NCBI GenBank assembly: GCA_014379075.1
Contig: JACMMN010000447.1
Span: forward strand, 1-10,605
Direction: 5' to 3'
Length of the DNA stretch: 10,605 bases
From: Pyrinomonadaceae bacterium
Lineage (GTDB): Bacteria; Acidobacteriota; Blastocatellia; Pyrinomonadales; Pyrinomonadaceae
This document shows positions 6,379 to 10,605 of the stretch, in pieces (the first letter of the stretch is position 1; each line of letters begins with the position of its first letter). Under the pieces are notes generated by a model that was given only the letters and a program-made list of their open reading frames with translations, did no database searches and was not told where the DNA came from. The position numbers and the translations under genes were made by a program.

Positions 6379-6729
6379 ATGCGTTTACAGAACATTTACT
6401 TATTTGCCTGCACGCTTTTTATTTCTTTGACACTTGCGTGCGGCGTCAATTCCGTGACAAGAGCTCAGCTCGAAGCGGTCGAACCGGGCGATGTTCTGGT
6501 TTACCGGTACCAAAAGGACGGGCGGAGTTGGTTTTATGCCGATAAGATCATTCGCATCGAAGGTGATAAGGTATATTACAACGCCAGCGAGAAAGAGGGC
6601 ACCGCAGGTAACGACGAGCGATTAAAATCTTTCGACACAAAAAAGGAACTCGTTGCTTCAAAGGCGGATATTTTAAAATACGATACGGAACAGGGAGAAG
6701 AGAGAAAGGTCATAATTTGGATACAATAG
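6379..6729 (+). CDS. small secreted protein or lipoprotein with Tudor/Agenet-like fold signature
   Basis: I start this at the second ATG (6379), not the in-frame ATG at 6358, because AGAGGA (6366-6371) lies seven bases upstream and the protein then begins directly with a signal peptide. It is 116 residues: basic MR, a hydrophobic stretch (LFACTLFISLTLA), then C21-G22. This looks like a lipoprotein signal, although the -3 residue is Thr, not the usual Leu, so plain Sec export is possible. The mature part is beta-rich: VEPGDVLVYRYQKDGRSWFYADKIIRIEGDKVYYNA follows the pattern of small Tudor/Agenet-like barrels (GD.V...Y..G..WY.A.I..I.GDKV.V.Y). Binding partner and function are unknown. A good candidate promoter lies upstream. 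The next gene follows 22 bases later. Confidence 0.72.
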   Translation: MRLQNIYLFACTLFISLTLACGVNSVTRAQLEAVEPGDVLVYRYQKDGRSWFYADKIIRIEGDKVYYNASEKEGTAGNDERLKSFDTKKELVASKADILKYDTEQGEERKVIIWIQ

Positions 6730-6751
6730 TGAATCGTCTCATATTTAAATC

Positions 6752-7003
6752 ATGGAAGTAGCATTTTGTCAGACACTTAGTTTTAACGCGGATACATTTG
6801 AATACGAAGCCGTCGCGCATGAGAACGGCAACGCAACGATAATTAAATTTCCGGTCGACCAGAAACTCAACAGCCCGGGCGATGTTGTCGTAGTGGTTTC
6901 CGGCGACGAGATAAATTTTCACGGCATTATCGGTAAGATCGAAGACGGTTATGCCTACGCATCCGACCCGCGGGGCTCGCTGCTCCCGGCCGGGGTGCAG
7001 TAA
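6752..7003 (+). CDS. small beta-rich protein of unknown function
   Basis: An 83-residue protein with no recognised family. It begins MEVAFCQTLSFNADTFEYEAVAHENGNATI and continues with alternating hydrophobic strands around PGDVVVVVSGDEINFHGIIGKIEDGYAYASDPRGSLLPAGVQ, suggesting a small beta-barrel or beta-sandwich. There is no signal peptide or membrane helix, so it is probably cytoplasmic. The GD.V.V.. and HGIIGKIEDGYAYA patterns recall the preceding exported protein's barrel-like strands, but I see no convincing homology between the two. It follows that gene by 22 bases on the same strand and could share its transcript. No Shine-Dalgarno precedes ATG 6752. Coding status is supported by intact frame and protein-like strand periodicity only. 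Confidence 0.6.
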   Translation: MEVAFCQTLSFNADTFEYEAVAHENGNATIIKFPVDQKLNSPGDVVVVVSGDEINFHGIIGKIEDGYAYASDPRGSLLPAGVQ

Positions 7004-7103
7004 AATTGGCTCAGTTCCAGGTTCAAAGTTGAAAATTATTGGATTGCAGCTTGAAATTCCGGTCGTTCGGTCTGAAACTTTGATCTTTTTGAACTATTTA
7101 TTC

Positions 7104-7180
7104 GGGGATGTAGCTCAGTTTGGCAGAGCGCTGCGTTCGCAATGCAGAGGTCAGGAGTTCGACCCTCCTCATCTCCACCA
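7104..7180 (+). tRNA. tRNA-Ala, anticodon CGC
   Basis: All parts of a cloverleaf fit: acceptor GGGGATG (7104-7110) with CATCTCC (7170-7176), D stem GCTC/GAGC, anticodon stem CTGCG/TGCAG closing the loop TTCGCAA with anticodon CGC at 7138-7140 (reads GCG), variable loop AGGTC, T stem AGGAG/CTCCT with loop TTCGACC, discriminator A7177 and an encoded CCA (7178-7180). The acceptor carries G3-U70, the main identity element of alanine tRNA, which confirms the anticodon-based call. Total length is 77 bases including CCA. Confidence 0.97.
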
Positions 7181-7198
7181 AGGTTTCAAAATATTAAG

Positions 7199-7229
7199 AC
7201 GCGGCAGCTTTCGGCGGCCGCGTTTTTTT
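7199..7229 (+). terminator. intrinsic terminator after tRNA-Ala
   Basis: ACGCGGC (7199-7205) pairs perfectly with GCCGCGT (7217-7223) around an 11-base loop and is followed at once by a run of T to 7229. It lies 19 bases past the tRNA CCA end. Confidence 0.85.
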
Positions 7230-7297
7230 GGTCGGAGGAGCATTTCGACTAGTGGTTGTCTGAAAATCCATTAGGATAATATAGCGGCAAAAAGATG

Positions 7298-7326
7298 TTG
7301 CATCTGTGAAACGCTTCTGATATTAT
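7298..7326 (+). promoter_or_regulatory. candidate promoter of the DinB pair
   Basis: TTGCAT (7298-7303) and TATTAT (7321-7326) are separated by 17 bases, giving a predicted start near 7333 and a 35-base leader with AAGGAG before ATG 7368. Confidence 0.5.
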
Positions 7327-7354
7327 CGTTTTCCACTCAATGGAAAATAAAATT

Positions 7355-7360
7355 AAGGAG
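7355..7360 (+). promoter_or_regulatory. ribosome binding site of first DinB gene
   Basis: AAGGAG ends seven bases before ATG 7368, the strongest Shine-Dalgarno match in the window, and settles this start over the out-of-frame ATG at 7340. Confidence 0.75.
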
Positions 7361-7367
7361 ATCAATT

Positions 7368-7895
7368 ATGAGCACAAGCAGCCCCGCGTTATCTAACAAT
7401 TTTAGCTCCGCACTTATTGCCGAGATCGAACAGGAAGCCGCAACAGCGAGGAAATGTCTGGAGCGTGTTCCCGCTGAGAAATTCGACTGGAAGCCGCATG
7501 AAAAATCGATGAGTTTTGTCAGGCTCGCATCGCATGTAGCAGAAATGTTCGGTTGGACGCCATCGACCATGCAAGATGCCGAGCTTGATTTTTCAAAAAT
7601 GGATTATAAGCCTTTCGAACCCGCGACTACCGCCGATCTGGTCGAATTTCTGGATAAAAACGTCGCCGAAGCGATCGAGACTCTGAGAAACTGCGATGAT
7701 TCCGCTTTCATGGAAAACTGGACGATGAGAAACGGCGAACAGGTCTATTTTACGATGCCAAAGGCCGTCGTTATGCGTTCATTCGTGATGAACCATATAG
7801 TTCATCACCGCGGCCAGCTTTCGGTTTATCTGCGAATGAACGATATTCCGGTACCATCCATTTACGGGCCGTCGGCGGATGAGGGGCAGATGTAA
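7368..7895 (+). CDS. DinB-fold protein (DinB/YfiT-type putative metal-binding), copy 1
   Basis: A 175-residue four-helix-bundle protein of the DinB/YfiT superfamily, whose members usually bind a divalent metal through three histidines; some use it in thiol transfer or hydrolysis, but the reaction here is unknown. Family signs: a helix with ERVPAEKFDWKPHEKSMS (32-49), the first ligand histidine H56 in LASHVAEM, a TMRNGEQVYFTMP region, and the C-terminal helix NHIVHHRGQLSVYLR with H143 and H147 in the expected four-residue spacing. The end, IPVPSIYGPSADEG, is shared with the next gene. All three predicted ligands are present. It is cytoplasmic with no signal peptide. A strong AAGGAG and a good promoter precede it, and copy 2 starts 15 bases after its stop, so the pair forms an operon produced by tandem duplication. 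Confidence 0.88.
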   Translation: MSTSSPALSNNFSSALIAEIEQEAATARKCLERVPAEKFDWKPHEKSMSFVRLASHVAEMFGWTPSTMQDAELDFSKMDYKPFEPATTADLVEFLDKNVAEAIETLRNCDDSAFMENWTMRNGEQVYFTMPKAVVMRSFVMNHIVHHRGQLSVYLRMNDIPVPSIYGPSADEGQM

Positions 7896-7910
7896 TTCAA
7901 GAGGTTAGCA

Positions 7911-8405
7911 ATGACAATAAACACTGAATTTATAAAAGAGGTAGAACAGGAAGCGGTAGCGACGCGAAAGATGCTGGAACGGATTCCTGCCGAGACTTTC
8001 GATTGGAAACCGCACGAAAAATCTATGTCGATGAGCCAGCTTGCCGTTTTGGTTGCGGACATGTTCGGCTGGATCGGAATGATCATAGACAAAGATGAGC
8101 TTGATTTCGCGAAAGGTTACAAACAGCCTGAGCCCGCAACGACTCAGGAATTGGTCGACGTCTTCGACAAAAAACTGGCGGCCGGGATCTCAAGCCTGAA
8201 GAATGCCGGCGACCCTATTTTCTCCGAAAACTGGACCCTGCGAAATGGTGAAGAGATTTATATGACCTTGCCGAAACTGGACATCGTCCGTCAGACGATC
8301 AATCACATGTCGCATCATCGCGGACAGCTTTCGGTTTACCTTCGGTTGAAAGACATTCCGGTTCCACAGATTTACGGGCCTTCGGCCGACGAAGGTTGGA
8401 CCTAA
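7911..8405 (+). CDS. DinB-fold protein, copy 2, lacking one predicted metal-ligand histidine
   Basis: A 164-residue paralogue of the upstream gene, with identical or near-identical blocks DWKPHEKSMS, MFGW, ENWT.RNGE, HHRGQLSVYLR and IYGPSADEG. The C-terminal pair H132 and H136 is kept (NHMSHHRGQL), but the position equivalent to the first ligand histidine is L47: LAVLVADM stands where copy 1 has LASHVAEM. The metal site is therefore probably incomplete, altered or lost, unless another residue substitutes. AAGAGG (7899-7904) precedes ATG 7911 by six bases, and the gene follows copy 1 by 15 bases. A terminator hairpin lies downstream. It could be a structural partner of copy 1 or a diverging enzyme; no function can be assigned. 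Confidence 0.87.
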   Translation: MTINTEFIKEVEQEAVATRKMLERIPAETFDWKPHEKSMSMSQLAVLVADMFGWIGMIIDKDELDFAKGYKQPEPATTQELVDVFDKKLAAGISSLKNAGDPIFSENWTLRNGEEIYMTLPKLDIVRQTINHMSHHRGQLSVYLRLKDIPVPQIYGPSADEGWT

Positions 8406-8428
8406 CGGAAATTCAAGTAGATATAATT

Positions 8429-8462
8429 AAATGACGGGAAGGTTAACCTCTCGTCATTTTTT
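8429..8462 (+). terminator. intrinsic terminator of the DinB pair
   Basis: AATGACG (8430-8436) pairs with CGTCATT (8452-8458); the stem continues inward through G-U, G-C and A-U pairs, an A bulge and two G-C pairs to a TTAA loop, and the 3' arm runs into T to 8462. It ends the two-gene DinB transcript and separates it from meaB. Confidence 0.8.
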
Positions 8463-8507
8463 GCGTTTAATGCTAAAAATGCGAGAATAACGGTTTGATC
8501 TGGCACA

Positions 8508-9449
8508 ATGACGATTACCGAACTGACTGAAAAACTTCTAGTTGGCGAAACCCGGGCGATCGCTCGCGCTATCACAAAGGTCGAAAGCGGTGCGGCTGAC
8601 GCGGGTGAATTGATGAAAGGTGTATTTCCTAAGACCGGAAATGCAATGATTATCGGCATCACGGGTTCGCCCGGAGCGGGCAAATCCTCATTGGTCGATA
8701 AACTCGCGATGTTTTACAAGGATCGCGGTGAGAAGATCGGGATAATCTGCGTCGACCCTTCCAGTCCATTTTCGGGCGGGGCTATTCTTGGCGACCGCAT
8801 CCGAATGAACATTCTCGGCCTGGATAAGAACATTTTTATACGTTCTATGGCTACGCGGGGAAACCTTGGCGGGCTTTCGCGGGCGACGGTCGATGCGGTG
8901 GCAATTCTCGACGCGGCGGGTTTCGATAAAGTTATTGTCGAAACGGTAGGTGTCGGCCAGGACGAAGTTGAGATCGTCAAAACGGCTGATGTCTCGGTCG
9001 TCGTTCTGGTACCGGGAATGGGTGACGACATCCAGGCAATAAAGGCTGGCATAATGGAGATCGGCGATGTTTTCGTCATTAATAAGGCCGACCGCGATGG
9101 TGTTTTGCGTACTCAAAAAGAGCTTGAATCGCTCTTGAGCCTCGCGCACCGTCCGGATATGTGGACGCCGCCGATAGTCAAAACGACCGCAACCGAGAAT
9201 AAAGGCATCGAAGATCTTTCCAAAGCCATCGAAAGTTATTACGCCTTTCAAAAGGAGGGCGGTGCGAGTTTGACAAGAAAACATGCGATTGCCCGCTGGC
9301 GACTTTTGGAACTGCTTCAGGAAAGGCTGCTCTCGGATGTTTTGAATAATGACGGGACCAGCGAAAGACTGGATGCGCTGGCTATGGAAATTGCGAGGAA
9401 AACCAAAGATCCTTATTCCGCTGTCGAGGAGATCGTTACATCTCAATGA
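8508..9449 (+). CDS. meaB: methylmalonyl-CoA mutase-associated GTPase MeaB (ArgK family)
   Basis: A 313-residue G3E-type GTPase that protects methylmalonyl-CoA mutase from inactivation and gates adenosylcobalamin loading. Motifs in order: an N-terminal helical region with RAIARAITKVE, the P-loop GSPGAGKSS (53-61), VDPSSPFSGGAILGDRIRM (82-100), RGNLGGLSRAT (117-127), the switch region ETVGVGQDEVEI (145-156), the guanine-specificity motif NKAD (192-195), and a C-terminal dimerisation helix segment. All G motifs are intact and the length is usual for the family. The start ATG 8508 has only a weak upstream ribosome site. Its stop overlaps the start of the epimerase gene (ATGA, 9446-9449), indicating coupled translation. 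The mutase catalytic subunit it serves is on the opposite strand at the left of the window. Confidence 0.94.
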   Translation: MTITELTEKLLVGETRAIARAITKVESGAADAGELMKGVFPKTGNAMIIGITGSPGAGKSSLVDKLAMFYKDRGEKIGIICVDPSSPFSGGAILGDRIRMNILGLDKNIFIRSMATRGNLGGLSRATVDAVAILDAAGFDKVIVETVGVGQDEVEIVKTADVSVVVLVPGMGDDIQAIKAGIMEIGDVFVINKADRDGVLRTQKELESLLSLAHRPDMWTPPIVKTTATENKGIEDLSKAIESYYAFQKEGGASLTRKHAIARWRLLELLQERLLSDVLNNDGTSERLDALAMEIARKTKDPYSAVEEIVTSQ

Positions 9450-9847
9450 AAATCAACCATCTCGGTATTGCGACAAAAGATATCTCCGAAGCCCTGAAAT
9501 TCTGGGGTGACGCCCTGGGTTTGGAGAATGTTCATACAGAAGTTGTTGAAGATCAAAAGGTTCGCGTTGCGATGCTGCCGATCGGCGAAAGCCGTATCGA
9601 ACTGCTCGAACCGACAAGTGAGGATTCGCCGATAACGAAATTTCTCGAAAAACGCGGCGGCGGCATTCATCATATAGCGGTCGAGGTCGATGATATCGAA
9701 GCGTCGCTGGCGAAACTAAAGACACAGGGTATGCGTTTGATCGATGAAAACCCGCGAATCGGAGCGGAAGGCTGTTTGGTAGCGTTCGTACACCCGAGTT
9801 CGACAAACGGCGTTCTTCTGGAATTAGTTCAAAAGAAAGAAGTCTGA
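9446..9847 (+). CDS. mce: methylmalonyl-CoA epimerase
   Basis: A 133-residue protein of the vicinal oxygen chelate superfamily that interconverts (S)- and (R)-methylmalonyl-CoA, feeding the mutase. Two beta-alpha-beta repeats are visible: MKINHLGIATKDISEALKFW, and GGGIHHIAVEVDDIEASLAKL in the second half. The predicted metal ligands are H5, H76 (the second His of HH, by alignment of the repeats) and E126 in GVLLELVQ; the fourth lies near SRIELLEP (49-56). The GAEGCLVAFVHPSSTNGVLLEL ending is characteristic of the epimerase within the superfamily. It starts at ATG 9446, four bases inside the end of meaB, so the two are one translational unit. Together with the mutase they cover the isomerisation steps between methylmalonyl-CoA and succinyl-CoA. 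Confidence 0.92.
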   Translation: MKINHLGIATKDISEALKFWGDALGLENVHTEVVEDQKVRVAMLPIGESRIELLEPTSEDSPITKFLEKRGGGIHHIAVEVDDIEASLAKLKTQGMRLIDENPRIGAEGCLVAFVHPSSTNGVLLELVQKKEV

Positions 9848-9853
9848 CCGTTG

Positions 9854-9885
9854 TTGGCGCTCATGCCCTCTGAGGCTTCCGCCGA
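9854..9885 (+). terminator. possible terminator hairpin after mce
   Basis: TTGGCG (9854-9859) pairs with CGCCGA (9880-9885), and inside it CTCA (9860-9863) with TGAG (9871-9874). A short T-run follows only after six bases, so termination here is uncertain. Confidence 0.35.
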
Positions 9886-9969
9886 TAGCAGATTTTTGTT
9901 ATAGTAACCGTTTGGCATTTTGGCATAAAGAGTATTCGAATAGATTTAGCACAAGTGAGGATTTAGACA

Positions 9970-10605
9970 TTGAGTAATTTAACAAAGGGCCTGATTTTAT
10001 TGTTGGTTGTATTAGGGATCGGGGCCGGTCTCGTTATTTGGAAAAATAAAGTCGGCGGACATTCCACAACCGCTTCTTTTAACAGCATAAGTAAGGAAGA
10101 GGTCGAAATGCTGCTGGCGGATGTGGCAAAGGCTAATCCGATGGCGATCAAGCAGTTTGCGGAAAACCCGGAAATGAAAAAGCAGCAGCTCGAAAATTTG
10201 AAGCAGCTGCTCGCATTTGCCAGCCAGGCTAAGAAAGAAGGCCTCACGAATGACCCGACCAACAAACAGGAGCTGGATAATATCCGTTCAGAGGTCGCAG
10301 CCGTGAATTACGACCGCGAAATCAATAAGGACAAGGGTCCGATGCCGCCGTTCGGCTTTATCACCGAGGATCGCGTCAAACAATTCTGGGGTCAGGGCGA
10401 ACAGCCGGCTAAGGGATTTTTTGCTTCATTTAAGGATAAAATCGGCCTCGGCGAACCGGATCACGAAATTGCCTTTCAAAAGTTTTTGGATGCAAAGGTA
10501 AAAATACTCAGAGAAGGCAATCCTCAAATGAAGGACCGCGAGATCTCGGAAGAGGAAAAAACGCAGGCCCGCGATTTTTTCGCAAAGATCGAGATATACG
10601 AGAAA
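9970..10605 (+). CDS. membrane-anchored SurA/PpiC-like protein, N-terminal part (runs off right edge)
   Basis: An open frame of 212 codons continues past the window edge. Residues about 5-24 (TKGLILLLVVLGIGAGLVIW) form an N-terminal membrane anchor or uncleaved signal, placing the rest in the periplasm. It is followed by helical, charged sequence: SISKEEVEMLLADVAKANPMAIKQFAENPEMKKQQLENLKQLLAFASQAKKEGLTNDP resembles the substrate-binding N-domain of SurA/PpiC-type peptidyl-prolyl isomerases. The parvulin catalytic domain, if present, would lie beyond the window, so it could also be a chaperone lacking it. The start is TTG at 9970, with GAGGA (9957-9961) eight bases upstream; no ATG lies in a suitable position. 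It follows the epimerase gene by 122 bases with a possible terminator between, so it is probably a separate transcript. Confidence 0.7.
   Translation, partial: MSNLTKGLILLLVVLGIGAGLVIWKNKVGGHSTTASFNSISKEEVEMLLADVAKANPMAIKQFAENPEMKKQQLENLKQLLAFASQAKKEGLTNDPTNKQELDNIRSEVAAVNYDREINKDKGPMPPFGFITEDRVKQFWGQGEQPAKGFFASFKDKIGLGEPDHEIAFQKFLDAKVKILREGNPQMKDREISEEEKTQARDFFAKIEIYEK

Noticed and set aside
7004..7103. CAGTTCCAGGTTCAAAGTT words before the tRNA as a repeat or regulatory element
   Set aside because: Only a short inverted match (about eight bases, TCAAAGTT with AACTTTGA) is visible, and no good promoter spacing to the tRNA was found. Not enough to annotate.
6951..7274. Plus-strand frame reading through the tRNA
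   Set aside because: It overlaps the end of the 83-residue gene and passes through the whole tRNA-Ala and its terminator.
8688..9806. Long minus-strand frames opposite meaB and mce (8688-9446, 9453-9806)
   Set aside because: Antisense shadows of conserved genes, with composition typical of reverse-complemented coding sequence.
1..10605. CRISPR array, insertion sequence, phage or toxin-antitoxin system
   Set aside because: I saw no regularly spaced direct repeats, transposase or integrase motifs, or paired small toxin/antitoxin genes.

Overview
The window looks like a chromosomal stretch of a Gram-negative-type bacterium, most likely an Acidobacteriota member of the Blastocatellia type. This taxonomic guess is inference from protein style (split methylmalonyl-CoA mutase, zinc-ribbon M48 protease, DinB paralogues, a lipoprotein, a PilT-like N-terminal domain) and mid-range base composition; there is no marker gene. 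I see no phage, transposase, CRISPR or plasmid genes. The content is mainly housekeeping and metabolism plus several unrecognised small proteins.

Layout. The left edge holds the 5' part of a minus-strand gene whose product resembles the N-terminal domain of PilT/GspE-type pilus ATPases (1-290). Next, also on the minus strand, is a stand-alone catalytic subunit of methylmalonyl-CoA mutase (486-2084). A divergent intergenic region then leads into plus-strand genes: two unrecognised proteins (2159-2413, 2497-3171), a structured but gene-free gap (3172-3462), a small membrane protein (3463-3792) overlapping a 23S rRNA m5U methyltransferase of the RlmD/RumA family (3789-4976), a zinc-ribbon M48 metalloprotease (5211-6200), a small secreted or lipoprotein (6379-6729), an unrecognised 83-residue protein (6752-7003), tRNA-Ala(CGC) with a terminator, two tandem DinB-fold paralogues (7368-7895, 7911-8405), the G-protein chaperone MeaB (8508-9449) overlapping methylmalonyl-CoA epimerase (9446-9847), and at the right edge the start of a membrane-anchored protein resembling SurA/PpiC peptidyl-prolyl isomerases (9970-10605, incomplete).

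How the genes work together. The clearest theme is the propionate/methylmalonyl-CoA pathway: the epimerase makes the (R)-isomer, the mutase interconverts it with succinyl-CoA using adenosylcobalamin, and MeaB protects and loads the mutase. These genes sit at opposite ends of the window in opposite orientation, and the B12-binding mutase subunit is not here. The intergenic regions after rlmD and after the M48 gene each carry a long, nearly perfect palindrome built from similar words, probably members of a dispersed REP-like family. I found no convincing novel multi-gene system. The best leads are the palindromes, the DinB paralogue that has lost one predicted metal-ligand histidine, and the unexplained 3172-3462 gap.
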